DNA from: Drosophila pseudoobscura
Taxonomy: Eukaryota > Arthropoda > Insecta > Diptera > Drosophilidae
DNA: 64,000 nt
Direction of reading: 5' to 3'
NCBI RefSeq assembly: GCF_009870125.1
Contig: NC_046683.1
Location: 64,619,869 to 64,683,868 of the forward strand
Part shown: piece after piece, positions 34,901-49,900 of the stretch
How positions within the stretch are numbered: the first letter of the stretch is position 1
How the letters are laid out: each line of letters begins with the position of its first letter
Position numbers and translations under genes: made by a program
The notes under the pieces: generated by a model
Told to the model about the DNA's origin: nothing
Databases searched by the model: none
What the model saw: only the letters and a program-made list of their open reading frames with translations

Positions 34901-37900
34901 ACGTAGGGGTAAAGTCTTTCCTGCCAAGAGATCCTCACAGGAAGAGTGGCCTGTAAGCAAGCAGGAAGTGTCCTCTTATCGTCATTACAGCATATATCCA
35001 TATATTATACTCCTGCTACTGCTGCAATTACGATTATCCTCATACAACCACCCACCCACCCGATAAGGCAGTAGCGGAACGAACAAAGAGCCCCAGGCAG
35101 GAGGCACAATCAGAGCCACATTTAGTCATACCAAATGCTCCGTAAACTGACAGTCTATTTGTTTTATGTCAGTGTCTGCGGCCATTGCCATTTGCAGGCC
35201 GAGATTGTTGCTGCCAGCAGCAGCAGCAGCAGCCGAAGCAGCGGCAACTGTTGCTGTCGTTGCAACTGTCGCTGACACGCCTGCAATTGCTCTGATATGA
35301 ATCACACCATGGACACCATGGACCCACGGGCCCAGACGGAGAGCGAGCGAGCCAGCCGAATGAGTAGCATTATCTAGATAAATAATTATTCAACTTAAAT
35401 CGAAATCGTAATGAATTTTTCGTAATTCTCTTTCTGCAAATGCGGTCTGTGGCTGCTGTTGCTGCTGTTGCTGATTTTGCGGGAGTGTCAAAGTGACGGC
35501 AATGAATGCATTGTCAGTGCTTCGTTAGCAATATCGCGGGCTGGCAACATGTTGCTGCTTGCTTGCCCCATGTTGCACGGCTTAATTGGACAGCGATACA
35601 AATCGGACTGAAAGAGGGTCCCGGCCACGCCCAGCGAAAACACCTGCAACCGTTTACACGACAGCCCCAACAACAGCCTCGACGATGCCAATTTGTCAAA
35701 TTTCCGCATCGAAATTGGAGCTGAAGCTAAAGCCATAGCCATAGCCACAGCCAAAGCCAGACTCGAAGTCGGATTTAGAGCTGGTCGCGGGACTCACTTA
35801 ACGCCCAGTCGGCGTTGCAATTATCCTTATTAGTTGTGGCATAAAGCCGATGCCCGCGATCTGGCCAAAGGGCATATCTCCTTCTGATGCTGATTCTCAT
35901 TCTGCTTGGAGTGCAGTCCAGTCCAGTCCGTGGTTTAGCGCTTGTTTGCACTGATAAATGCCCCGGAAAGCGAGCCTCCGGGGGCTTAGGGGCTGGGAAC
36001 ATGCCTAATTACACGGCTCGAGTGTCGGGAGTGTCGGTAGTGCTGGGCCTTCCAGGAAGGTTTTACCGGCCGGGGCCAATTTCACACCAATTCCCTTTGG
36101 CCGCCAAATGTCGGCCGAGCTGCGCTTCAAGTTTATGTTCTTTTCACTTTTATAGGCAGTCGAGCGAGAGGGGGCCCTATCATTAGCCGCCAGACTTGAA
36201 CATCGACATGGACATGGACATGGCCATGGTCGGATGATGTGGATTCAAAGCAGATCCCCGCCTCGTCAATAGCTGCAATTATGGATCGACTGACTGCTCG
36301 TTCTTACCCCTACACCCCTACACCCTACCATGCCATTCGATTCGATTCGATTCTCCGCATTGTGAGGCATTTATGGCGCCGCATACGCTGGCAATTAAAC
36401 AATTGGGCAGCAACAATGCGCCTCTTGGCCAAATTCAGCTCGGTCGTCGGTCACCCGTCGCTGCCCACTGCCCATAGTTGGTCAATGAAATCGAAACAAG
36501 TTGTAAGCGATAAGAACTTGGCCATTGTTGCGGCTCTTTCTTGTCTCTGGCATTGTTGCTGCTGTTGCTGTTGCCGTTGCTGCTGCTGTTGGCATTGTTG
36601 TCGCCGCTTGTTCATTGACTTTGCTCGCCACCATATATACGTACGTACCTACTCGTGTATAATTATGGACATTATTATTATTGCCTTGCTCTGGGGCATA
36701 CAACGAATTTACATGCTGTGGCTGCCACGGCGCCAGCAGCTGGAGGCCGGAGGCCGGCGGCCGATTAGCAATCAGTGAGGCGGTTCCCTAGCTGCCGATA
36801 CCGCTACCGCAATAAATTCGCAGGCAAATCCAAAGCACTTGTATGATCGACACCTGTCCCCGGATTACAGCCATCGATCGGTGGAGTTGCAGGCAATTAA
36901 ATATAAGGGCAAGCGATTTCCTGACCAAAACACCAGAGTACTCGCACGAGTATCTCTATAAGGAGCTCGGTACGAACGAGAGCTCTGTTTTTTAGAGATG
37001 TCCCAGGCTGTCGCCTGGTCAATTTATGTGCCCAAACCTGGGAGCACATCTCCGGACAAGTTCTCGCTGCCTCCTCCCAGCATCCATTTGGAGACTAGTC
37101 TGGACTGCTGGCTAGTCGTGGCTGTGTTTCGGGAGCATGGCCCGCAGCTAATTAATTTGCCATTTGTGTCCCATTAGCGTAATTGTCTGTCAGCCGGAAC
37201 GCGCCTTGTTCTCCCCTTTGACATGGCTAACGGCCGACGACGACGACCACGACGACAACGACGACAGTTGGACAAGCCACCGGACTGGACATGCATCTGG
37301 ACCGGATTGGACCATGGATGGAGGCGCTGCTGCTGGTTGAGTGGAGTGAAGTGGAGTGGAGTGGCCAACCTTTAACTGCATTTTATGTGTCACCATTGTC
37401 GCCGTCTCTGATGATAATTTGCATACGAATACATGTTTCTGTGTCGTGTCCCGAGACGACGGCGAGTTCTCTCTCGAGTGACGCGCCATGCCATTCATTT
37501 GGCCTTTTCCTGGCGCCTTCCCATTGAAATGGGCGTGCCGCCAGCAGCCCACATCAGTTTCTAATGGCGCCCATCAGTCTATGGGAACACCTGCAGTTAG
37601 CCCACGCGGCACCGCTCCCACTCCCACTCCCATCCACAATCCAGAGCCAAAGCCAGACTAACAGCCAGACCAAGAGCTGGCCAAGACACACGCAACGATT
37701 GCCCAGACAACGGCATAAATGAGTCCGAACCAGAACATTTTGCTGCGTCTGGGGGCAGGCACTAGAGATGGAAGATGGAGGAGTGGGGGATGGAAGATGG
37801 AAGAGATGGGAGTCCAAGTACCAGTGCCAGATCGGGGGAGAGGAAATCTTGAAAAGAAGCTTCTGTTTCTTAGGGAAAATATCATTTTATTGGAATACCT

Positions 37901-40900
37901 TCAATCCCCTGAGCAGCACTTCTTTATGATCTTCAACAAATGAAGTTCGAATTTGCCAAGGTTTGAGTAAGTTTTCTTCCAAGTATTGTTCCTATAATTT
38001 CCTTCCACTTTCCTCCTGCAATCAATTCCTTAAAGTTGCTCTTGAATACCACCGAATCACGATCCAACATTTCCTGTGGCCCATCGCTGGTGAGTGCAGC
38101 TGCACCACTGTCGTACCACACGATCACGATCCCCACCGATGTCGGGGCTAGTTGTCGGCTCGTTTGCCTTATAAAGGCACGTCTACTCGTCGTCGCGGGT
38201 CGAGCGGGTCTAAGAGAAATTGCCGTAGATTGCTGGCGCAGATGTCGCCAGAGAGTGAGAGCTTGGTCTGGTCCCAGGTCCCAGGTCCCGGGTCCAGGAA
38301 CTGTGCCTGGAATCGTACAGGCTGGGACTGGCGTCGCGTCCCTTTCGAGGCAGCTGCGGCCTGCGGTTGGCGGTTGGCGGTTGGCGGCTGGGGCAGGCCC
38401 ACGCACTTGTCTGGCCGCCAAGTAAACAAAGGCCGCCAAGCAAACTCAATTTGCGGCCCAGGTGGAGGCAGCAACGGGGCAGCACAACACAATGTTGCCG
38501 GCGTCGGTGCTGGTGCTGGTGCCGGTGCCGGTGCGTGGGTGGTGGCCAGGGCGTAGCCCAAGTCACGATTTTGTCAATCAAACAGGCTCTGACTTTAGCT
38601 CTGACTCTAGCTGCGACCTTAACTCATTTCAGCTCCTATTTCAGATCCATCTTCCACGTAAGCCTCAACCTCAACAGCTGCAACGTCAGCACATGCAACA
38701 TTTTTCATATGCAACATCTCCAGCGGCAGTTAGCTTTATGGTCGCACCCCAGGACCCCGGATGCCCCGCTACCCCGCTGCCAGTGGCCTGCTGTGTGCCC
38801 CAAAGTCCTCCGCCACGGACGTCTCATTAAAGTTTCGCCTTTATTTTCGGGTCGGGCGCGCTATCTTATCATAAAAATGCAGTTGCTTCAACACCTGCGA
38901 GCCGCATCAAACACGCATTAGCACTCTGATGGAATTTCTCCCATCTGCCATCTTTCTCTCCTCATTTTTCTCCAGAGAGATTGCCGTCCAGCGGCTGCCG
39001 CATAAATTTCAATCAGCCTTAATAAACTGCAAATATTTTATACATCTTTTTTGGGCTGCAGCTTTTGGTGTATAAAATATTCTCAGCATGAAATTAACAA
39101 AAAATGAGAAAAGAGGAACAAAAAATTGAGATGCAATCGATTTGTCGAGGATGCTGTAGAAAATCCAGATATTTTGGGGGCTTGGGTAAGATTGAGAGCA
39201 GAAGGAGCAGAGGGAATTTTTAAATGTTATTCTTAAAGTTTCCTCAAAGACGACTACCACGAATTCCTTTGCTATCCCAATTCCAAGGCCTCTGCAGTTT
39301 CCACTTTAAGTAACCATAAAAATCATCCAATAAGTTTCGTTCAAATTTCGTTCTCCGATGAAATTTATGTGGCTGCCACTCACTGGCGACCTGAAAAGTC
39401 CTCAAGTCATTGTGATTTCAATTTGAAAGAGTCCAGCCCCAGCCCCAGCCCCAGGTCCCTGGACCCTGGACCTGGACCTGGACTGGACTTGCTCCAGCAG
39501 TCGTTGAGTTGAATTGGAGCCAATGTCTGAGTGCGTTTGCGTGTTCCTCATCATTTGTTTGCAATGAAAATAACACCAACATAAACAACAGAAAGACAGG
39601 CCTGGTCCCCGTTCCCGGTCCCAATCCCAGTCCACAGGTTCGATATTGCCACCGACAGAGGCATTAAAATGCACAAGACCCGCTGCGCTTGGGCTTGGAC
39701 TTGGACTTGGCTGTCGATTGCCGATGGCCAGCCGATGTCCATGTCCATGTCCATGTCCTGGCCAGGCGCCACACCCTGCTGGGGCCAGGGTCTGGGTCTG
39801 GGTCTGGGTCTGGGTCTTGGTCTTGGTCTGAACCCACATCCAAATCACGAGTGGGAGCCCGAGACCAACCGTCATCTAAGTTATGTCAAAGGCCGACCGA
39901 GGGACAGTTCCTTAATTGAATTTTCTACCTCTGTCTGACTGTCTTTCTGCCTTTCTGTCGGGGGTTCTGCTGGGCTTGCGTGCCTGCACATCATTTTTGA
40001 GCCGAAAGACCACAGAAATGCTCATCATTTGCACTCTCTTAGGTGCATGAAGATGTAAGTTCCCGATGATTTGAAGATATAAATGATATTTTGAGGGCCC
40101 ATGTAGAAGGTCCCTCGGCGAGAAGGGTCTGCTCTGGTCTGTTCCCATTATTATCGGGAGAAGAACAAAGAAATGGTCTAGAGAAAGGTTAGAGAAATCC
40201 TGAAGATGCATCAAAAACTCAATTTCGAATCGTGGAATACATATTTCTAAAGTGGATTCTTTTCATTGTTTAAAAGTTGTGTGGCAATTTTAAGAGTGTG
40301 CCGTTTGTAATTTGAGCATCTTTTATTTTTGGCTACTGTTTGGCTCCCAAGTTCTGCTTTTTATTGGCACCAGACTCTGGCTGATTGAGACATTATAGCT
40401 GCAGCTGACACGCCATCATCTGGACCCAGTTCCAGTCCCAGTCCCAGTCCCATCTCCAAGCTCTGGCTTCTGATGTGTCTTGGGTGCAAATCGAGGCTTA
40501 GATCCAAGCGGCTCAAATTACTTGGCCAAATCATTTGGCTGGCTGATGGCTCAATCGAATGGCTCGAATTACCATCGTCCGTGGTAGTTGTTGGTCTATG
40601 AGTGGGGGAAAGGCTCTCCTCTGGGGGAGATCAACGATCGACAAATTTCGCAAACTTTTTGGCCTGGAAGCCAATTAAAAAGTCATTAGGCAAAAGGCTT
40701 GAGCTTGAGCTTCCACTCCCCGATTCCCGGCCAAGAAGAAGGGGCAGGGGCACGGGCAAGGGATTGGGGCAGGGGTAGAGCATGGAAGGCTTAATTGCCG
40801 GTTCGCCATGACCATAATGTCCGGCGGGCAGAGAGTCAGTCTCTCTGTCTCTGTCTCCGGGAGGAGGAGCAGGAGGAGAGTGAAAGGAGCAGCGGTCCGA

Positions 40901-40987
40901 AATCACTTTCAGCACGTGGAGCGGACGGACCCAAAATGATGGGCACTTGCAGTAAACGAAATCGTTTAGCCCCGGCTTAAGGGGTGA

Positions 40988-41020
40988 GGGATCAGGAGGG
41001 ATCAGGAGGGATCAGGAGGG
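40988..41020. repeat. 10-bp tandem repeat, three copies
   Basis: GGGATCAGGA is repeated three times without change and then ends in GGG. It is a short minisatellite. Confidence 0.9.
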
Positions 41021-43896
41021 TAACGTGGATACCTGGAAGACAGAGGCTGGCAGCGATTTGATGGCAATTAAAGCACCCATCGACCGACCCGACCAACCCG
41101 ACCGACCATCCCATGTCCATGTCCTAAATGTGTTCAATTTAAATTAACGATCACAAACGGCAGTTGTGGAATACACGGAGGAACTCAGGGAGGGAGTGGG
41201 GTTGCCAGAGGCAGAGGCAGAGGTAAAGTTGCATCAACATGCAACCGATTCGCAGTTGCAAGCTCCCAGTTGCAATTAAGCAAAAGTTTTATTTAAATTG
41301 CAGGCGCTGGTTGGTCGGCCAGAGCCACAGCCACAGCCACAGCCATAGCCAGCCTTTAAGCCATCGGGAGTCAGCCTCCTCTTTGAGTCGAAATTTTGGC
41401 GTGTTTATGGCCTGTAACTCCCTCCACATGTTTATCCTCCTGCTGGCAATTCTGGCCAGGGGCACAAGCTTCCAGTTCCAATTCGAAATCCACTTCCATT
41501 TCCATTGCAGTCCCTACGAAGAGAAGAGTTTTCCATTCGCACATGTGTTTGCTAATTTCTGCGTGCAATTCGAACATTAATTAAATTGAACATTTTCGCT
41601 ATAAATTGTTTGCTTAATTGCCATTTAGGGGGGGACACTCCTGCCAATGGCATCTCGATCTGGAGCTGTAGCTGTAGCTGGAGCTGGATAAGGATATCCT
41701 CTGTGATCTCTGGTCCTCGTCCAGATTGGCGGCGGCACGTTGGCATTTCAATGCAGTTGGCAGTGCGGCGGCCATAAATAAATTAAAAGTCCAAGCAAAA
41801 TGACAGCAACAAGATCGGGAAACATCAGAACAAGAGCAGTCTCCAGTGCTGGGATTGGGATTGGTATTGGTATTGGTAGTGGGATTGGTATTGGGAGCAG
41901 GAGCAAGAGCAGAGCAGAAGGAGCATCAGCATATGGTCATTCAGATTATTAATGATGGCGGAAGCAAACGCGGCGCCTTTTGATAATGTGTCCCTCTTGT
42001 TGCTGCTGCTGCCTGACTTGTCCAAAAAGCTGACAAGACTTGTTGCAATTGCTGTTGCTGTTTCTGTTCCTGTTGCTGTTGCTGTTGCAGTGGTTGCAGT
42101 CCCGTGTCTCTGGGAGATGACAAACGCATTGGCATCGGCATTGGCATTGCCATTGACAATGCAGCATGTTAACTGTTAACTGCTTTCGGGAACCATTTTC
42201 TTGGCCAAATTATAGTTAATGCTCTGCCATTCGATCGATGCGACTGACACATGGCATTAGACGGAAACCCGAGACTCCACGGCCCATGGCAGGCAGCTGG
42301 GCGGCCTAGGGGCGCCTCGAGGTTTTATGTTCCCTCAGTTCCCTTGGGCGACGCATAACTTGGCACCAAGCTGGCAAATCGTTTTCACTACCAAATAAAG
42401 CATTCAATGCTGTTGTCTTTGGCTGAACAAAACCCCAATCGTGCCACACAAATGTCTTTGGGGGCTGAGGTTGGGTTGGTCTGGGCTCTCTTCCTCTCAG
42501 GCGGACTCTGTATCTCTGGCTGTGGCTGTGGCTGGAGCTGCGGTGGTGCGGTGGTGCGTGGTCTGTGGCATTGCTGTTCTCGTTGCAGCAGCTCCAATTC
42601 GAATTCTCCTTATTTTTTGCTGTTGTGTTTTTATCTTTATTTCTCCTTTCGTTGTGTTTTGCATGTTGTTCAATTTCAATGGCGCCAAATCTTGGCCGTG
42701 GGCCGCAGACGCCATGCCACGAAAGCTGCATGGAGCTGCAGACGCAACAAAATCCTTGGCTTTGCTTGCTGCATTCAATGTTGCACTCCACACGCTGCAC
42801 TCCACGGCCGCTGCTCTTGTTGTGGCTGGCCATTTAGGCCGCGGGCAGCCAGATAGTTACGAATCTGCAGATAACCAAAGAAAGATATTTGAACTTGGGA
42901 AAAGGCAATCGGAGCAGAGCGGAGCAGAGTGGAGTGGAGCGGAGAGGGCCGGAGGCAGCGTGACTACATGGAGGTGGTGTTTCTGTTTTTGCGTTTATTT
43001 TTGAAAATGTTGAGCAAAATTATTCAGAAAACTGATATAGTTTTATAATTGTACTGAGTAAACAATAACACAAGAAATAAAAGAAAGACTTATGGCACTC
43101 TCTACCAGGCCACTTTTCTCTGATACTCAACCATTTCATTCTTTGATTCTTCTTTTATCACTTAACCCTGTGGAGGCCCTATGCCATAGTTTTGGAGAAT
43201 GCCTCTCTCTCCTTCGATCGCCCTGCCATTTAGCTTAATTTTAGATCCAAATCCCAGTCCAAGCCCCAGCTCCCGCAGCCGCCAGACAAGACAAATTTGG
43301 CCCAGTTAGTCGCAATTAGAGGGGACGGTCCCGAAGGAGCTTTGACCATTTGGCAGGTAAGGTAATCGCCGAGCCGCCGGCCACATTCCCACACCGCAGC
43401 CAACAAAAGCGCTTCGAATGCGTTTCCTGTTTCATCGGAATCGGAATATCGTACCCAATCCGACCCCCGGGAGAGCCCCGGGAGAGCCCCGCATTCAAAT
43501 TAGCCAAAGAAATGCGAACGTGAGAACTTCAATTGAACTTTTGAAGAGTGTTAGACGAGGGTCTGTTCTGCTCTGTTCAAAAAGGACAATAGATGGTTGG
43601 GTTAGGAGTAGTTCTGTTCCATCTTTTGTTTGTTTTTTTGATTATCGCAGCCACTTTTGGGGGCACCTGCACAGAAGCTTTGCCACCTCTTTGTCCTTTG
43701 TTTGAGATCGAGATCGAGCTCGGGATCTGGGGCCCAGCTGCTCCTAATTTTCAATAAAAAAAAAAACTTGTGTTGGCTGCTAAAATAATAAAATCAAATT
43801 ACATTTGCGTTCAATTTGCAGCTGCGGGCATTAAAAATCAATAATAAAAAACTTTATGCATATCGGAATATATATAATTTTATTCATAAATGTGTA

Positions 43897-43919
43897 TGTG
43901 TGTGTGTGTGTGTGTGTGT
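43897..43919. repeat. (TG)n microsatellite
   Basis: A TG run of about 23 bp in an AT-rich context. Confidence 0.95.
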
Positions 43920-46900
43920 TTGCGGGCAATTAAATATCAATTAAAAAATTCTGCCACCAGCAGGCGAATGCAAATGCGAATGCACACGCACTGCGCCTCC
44001 GAAAATGCAGACAAATCGAATGGAATCGAAACGAAAGACTCAAGACACAAACTCCACTGCAGTTTACCTTCGAACGCAGCGCGACGCCGTCTCCGCCTGC
44101 CTCTCCGTCCCTGACTTCTCGCAGCATGTTGCACACATGTAAATTATAAACATTTAACGCAATTTATGGCGACCGACAAACTTTATTAAATTTTGCGAAT
44201 TTCATTTTCCATTTTTTCCATTTTTCCTCTTTTTTTTTTTGCCGCGTTGCAAGTTCAAGTCGTTTGTCATTCGCACACCCCGCTGAAGGCAACCACAGCT
44301 GGGGAGTTCTTGTGGCATTTGCATAAACGAATGCCCCACCAAATGCCTTCTGACACATTTTGTCGGCGGGGCGGTTCCACAATTAGAATCCGGCCTTTTA
44401 ATTATGTGGAAAACGTCTCAGTCTCTCTGGCGGACTGAAGAGAGAAGAGAGGCGGAGAACGAACGACTGGAGTCGGTCAAGTGGTCGCATTAAATCCACT
44501 AAATGTCTGGTGTAATTGCCCGGGCCCGATGTTCAATTAAATGGAATTGAGTCATTAAGCAGATATTGTTTGGCATTGCCCACCAGGGCCTGAGACGCTC
44601 GTAACGCTGCCACACTGATCCACAGACAGAGGGAAAGGGAGGCTGACCGGGGGATCGGTTTGATGGTCTGGAAATTGGGTCAAGTTTGGAGGCAAGCTAA
44701 TAATATAGGGGTGCCTGCAGGTGCCTCAAGGGTGCAGCTAATCAAAGGATATTAAATAAAGTTAGTGAGGAGATTATTTTAATGTATTTGGCTAAATGGT
44801 CTGGTTAATGTCGGTTCTTGTTTCCCAAGTATTTGAGAAACGTTTCTTAAACTTTTATTTCTCAATATTTGCTTTAAAAACAAACTACTACTAACTGTTG
44901 CGTTTCTTGAGCTGATTTGAATTGCTTTTGGTTACCGTTTCCACTTGAAATCGCATGCAAAATGAATATAAATAAAAAAGCCCAGTGGACAGACGAATGG
45001 AAACTGTTTTTCCCATGACCTCGAAAGGCGATTCCAAGACGCGCATTCGTGTAAAATCAGAGGTTTGACCACAAAACCCAAAGCAAAACCAAGAGAAAAA
45101 CCAAGAGAAAAACCAAAGGCAGCGACAGAGGCAAAAAATTTAAATCAGTCGCCTCAATGGAGAGGAGAGCCTCAGACTTGGACTGGGACCTGAGACCTGA
45201 GACCGTGATGACGGCCAACTGTGACGACGTGACGTTGAAATTAAATTAACTAGACTAGAGAAGACCCAGCCATGCAGTCAGGCAGTCAGCCAACAAGCCA
45301 GACGCTCAGCCACTTGACCAAGAGCAGCGGCAGACAAGTTTTTTTTCGGCTGCCAAGAGTCCAATCTCTGACTAATGCACGACGACGGATCGGCCAGAGC
45401 CGGGACAGGGACAGAGACAGAGACAGGGAATGAGTGGAGTGGAGTGGAGTGTAAATTGTTTAACATTTAGGCAGCTTCAATTTGCTGCCAGGGCCATCAG
45501 CGCCGTTGTCCGAGCAATTTGTAGCCATACCTCGTAATACTGCACAATATTAATGCAGGCGGAGGCGCAGGCGGAGGCGAAGGCGCAGGCGCACCAGCCC
45601 CGAAGGCGACAATTTTGATTAAAATGCCATTTACCTAAAGCTGAAGTCGAACATGGTCGGGGCAGATCCCAAATAAAGTAATCCCCTCCATGATAGCCGC
45701 CGCCTTAAGCCGCCTCCAAGTGAGTGACTAATTGTGGTCGTAATGGACGTCCATTCCCTGGCTTTGATGGGGGGATATTTAAAGGAAAACGGTGATGATT
45801 TTACACGAAATATAGTATTATTGACTAATCTGTTATTTTCTGTATCATCAAGTAAAGGTTAATATTCCTTTGGATATTTTAAGATTGAATATTCCCTAAA
45901 TCCCCTTAAAATGTATATTTTTTTTTTCCAAAAAGTTCAAACTACTTTCACAATCAATAAAATTACGAAGAAAATGCCCGAATCGGAGTACGGGTAGTTG
46001 AAATGCCTTGACTTTACCCTGATCTGATGATTGTTTCTCAGTTATTGAACTCCAGTTGCTGTCTGGGGGGAGTCTGGAGGGGGTCTGAACCTGAACCCGA
46101 CACGTAGCCAAGGCTCCAAGAGCAGCTCCTCCGATCCCCGACAGTTCAAACTGATTTCAGGCCACAAATCTCTGGCACGTAGCCGCAAATTGCGCGCCAC
46201 AGGGTTCAGGTTCAGGTTCGAGCTGGAGATGGAGTTGGATTCGGGTTTTGCTATGGGTTTTGCTTTGGGTTCAGGTTCAGATTCAGATTCTCCAGGTTCA
46301 CCTTGGAGAGCCTTTCGAGAGGCTGGGCAAATCAATAATAATCGTATTGACTGAGTGCAGCAATGCAGATCAAGAGGTCGCTGCTGCATTTGCAGAGATT
46401 TGCATGGAATCCGATGCTGAGATGATGCTTCGGAGATGGGTCCGTCCTCCAGGCGGCCCAGCAGTCGTCATAACTCTTGCCGGATTGCAACCGCAGAATG
46501 CAGACAGAACAGAATGCAGTCGGCAGTCGGTGGACTCCCCGAAAGGTCAGCGCGATCATTTCCGCATGATTACCAATGCAATTCGTTTGCGGCTCGTTCG
46601 GGTTTTGCTTTGGGTCTGGGTCTGGCTTTGGCTAACTCAGAAAGCAGCTCAGAGAGTCGGTCGAGGAGCCAGTCGGAGAGCAGAGATCGCGCGAGAGAGC
46701 GAGAGCACTCGCTCCAAGTCTCCACTGGATCTCTGAGTTGGAGCCCCGGCTCTGGCTGGGGAAGTGGTTGCGCATGCGCCGTGAGGGGCAATGTAGGGGT
46801 AACAGCGGGGAAAAATCTCTGTGGAACTTGTTTCCACGCAGCGGTTGAGGGGTTACAAATGCCTCAAAGCCCCTGCTCTTTTGTGGGTAGGAGAAAACTG

Positions 46901-49900
46901 GTGGTGGGTTTTACTGGCAGGGGTTTAGCCTGGGGTAAACTCTACACTGAAACTGATTTCCCCTTCAGATGGAGGAGGAGAAACAGTTAGGGGTAATACT
47001 GTGGACGAGGAGAAGAGTACTCCTCCTCATATGACTGGGTTAGGGGTAATAGTAGTCCTCTTCCTTTTGGATGAGAAGAAGAGTACGATCTCTCCTTCCA
47101 CTTGGGGAGCAAAGGGGAAATACTGCGCTACAGCAACCAGAATTGTGTGGGAATCAGACATACAAGTCATGCGATCCTCCGGGGATCTCCACATGGGATT
47201 GGCAGCCCACTCAACAATAAGTCCACTGATAGGGCCACTCAATGATGATCGATGGTGAGCGGTGTGGCTGGCTGTAAAGGTAAGAGCTGTAAAGCTCCTC
47301 TAAAGTCCCCCCGACGGGTGCAGATATCAGTGAGTAATTGTTGTGGTCCATCGGCTGATCATCGACCCGTGCACCTATCATAAGTGGAAGATTTCGCAAA
47401 TGAAGCTGCGGCAGAGTCTCCCATCCCATCCCAACCTCCTTCTCCTTCTCCTTTTGGCGATAGGCCAGAGTCAAAATTTTGCAACTGCTGTCCGTCCGTT
47501 GTCAACATATCATTTGTCACCGCGGGTATCGATAGAGACTCCACAGCCACGACTAGTGGCTCCTTGGGTCTCTATGACCAACGGCATTTGGCCGGTATCC
47601 GGCTGCGGCTGCGGCTGCGGTGGCGGCTATCGATGTTATTAATGAAGTTGCCAAATGCCACATGCCAGAGGGGGGTGGCGAGGAAGAGGGAGAGTCAGTT
47701 GCATGGGCAATTAACCTGCTAATTAAATGCCTGCCACAGTAGCCATTGGCTGCAGTAGCTGCTGTACAGGAAGCTCCTCCTCGTTCGCGGAATCGACTGC
47801 AAATGTGTTTTATTCCCCGTTATCGGGTCATGCCAATCGGCCACCAAAAAAGAAAAAACTAAAAACAGAGACAGAGACAAACAAAAGATATACGGTTTAA
47901 GCCGCAAGATGCCTCATGAATTGCATCGCTGCAAGTCGCTGGAGTTGAAAATGCGAGGCGACATTTTCTGGGCTGCCTTCGGAGGCTGCTGCCTTCGGAG
48001 GCTGCCACTTCATTAAGTCCGAATTGATGAGTTCAATTAGGCAACAAGGCAAGGAGCAGCAGAGCTGTCTCTCTGCCAGTCCCAGTCCCAGTCCCCATCC
48101 CAGCTCCAATCCCCGATTTCGAAGCAGCTGCACGTCCCAGTTCTGGGTCCCATTCCAGTCAAGTAATTAGCGCAGAGATTTTTTCAAATTGCCAAAACTT
48201 GTTGGCCGACAAAAAGAGGCCTCACCAAATCACCTGCCACCTGACGGTTTCACTTTCGCAGGATTGTGAAATCAAATGAATATGAATTCCGCTCTCCGTC
48301 CGCCTTCCCCCACTCCGTTCCCGGCCCCGTTCCCGTTCCCGTGCCGATTGCCCAATTCGCGGCGATTGCAGCTGCTGCAGCATTCGTAGAATTTCGGCTT
48401 GTCTCATATATTTTTTAGTAGCCTCGCAGATATATTCGGGAGTCCTTAATGAGCTCGTTTTGGAAATGGTATTCCCGTGTTAAAACATTGATTCGATTGG
48501 CGCGCTTAAAAGGTGTCGCCGACCATAAACCCAACCCGAAACCCAACTGAAACCGAAATGGTCAGCTTTTTTTTTGAATTTTTTTTGTTTTTTGGTTATT
48601 CATTCGGTCATAAAAGCTTTGGGCCAACAAAAAAAGAGTGAAAAGATCAGAGAAATACGTATAGAATCAAAAGGCGCCGTATCCTTTTTTGTTCGGCCAT
48701 CATTAACGCTTCATTTTGTGATCTCTAGCCTGGGATCCGAAAACCAAAATTCCCTTTTTTCAGCTGCTCTCGGACTGTCAGCTTTTATGGGGCTTATGGT
48801 TTAATTTTAATAGGTAATGCCCGTTTAGCAGCGCGTCCCCAAATGGCTCTCAATTCATTAAGATTCGGCCAGGATATTGTATTTGTTCATATCTGTAGCT
48901 CTGAGTGTATCTGTATCTGTGACTGTCGCTGATTTAGCATCTGCTTGGGTAGAAGGCAGGGCAGCCAAGGAACCAGCTTGAACCTCGACTCGAATTCGGC
49001 TCTGATGGGCCGGAAGGTTCTCAGTCCCACACATTAGGGCCGTGTGAAAAGCATTTCAGTAATTTTGTAAAGTGCGAGGAGAATTTTTGATCATGTAATT
49101 GCTGCACCACTTTCCACACTCCACTCGAAACAAACAAAAGAAGCTCGGGAAGTGGTCGGTCGAAAACGGAAAGTTCTCGGTCCGTTTCCCACAATATGCC
49201 CCCTCAAAGCACCTTATAAGAATGCCATCCCCATCCATCTCCTCATTTGAATCTCTCCAATCGTTTGGGAATTTTGCAAACAAAATATTTCCACCCGTAA
49301 GCAAGCCCCTTTCCACTGAAGGCACTCTGCCCATTAGTCGACGACCGACAAATAATCCCCCCTTCGAGTTCACGATACGAGTAGGTTTTCCCACCCTCAC
49401 AGGGTCTCAGTTTCATTACCCGATTCCATTCCCAGTCCCATGAGCAACTGTTGTGGTTCTCGTGTGATTCTCTCGTCTCTGAGAAGCAACAGCCGTGTGC
49501 CGTGCGCTGTGTGCCTTGGGCCCTGATAAGTCCGCGGATCGGATCGGATCGGATCCCACCCTAATGTGCTGGCTGGCACCTGCGATCCGTTGGATTCCAT
49601 ACGATTCTGATTCGGATTCCCGGGGTGGTTTCCGACGCGTGCCTCGTGGGCCTGTGCCTGTGTGTCCTGTGTGATTACTATATCTTTTTGTGTGAGAACA
49701 CACATTTTGTTATTGTTGCCTTGTTTGCTCACATTTGGGCACAACAAAGGGTCCCACAATATGCGACATGCAGGATGATGATAATGGGAACGACACACAA
49801 TTTCGATGATGTTCTTTCAAATTTAATTGAACTTATTTCGCAGGGCAGCTCCGAAGAGATGGTGTTGTGTAAGGTCAGCACATAACCATTGACAAGTCTG

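Noticed and set aside
40988-41020. Short direct repeats as a CRISPR-like array
   Set aside because: A eukaryotic minisatellite with no spacers.
42306-43004. Overlapping ORFs of 149-187 residues on both strands
   Set aside because: Several frames are open at once because of GC-rich simple sequence; none looks like a protein.
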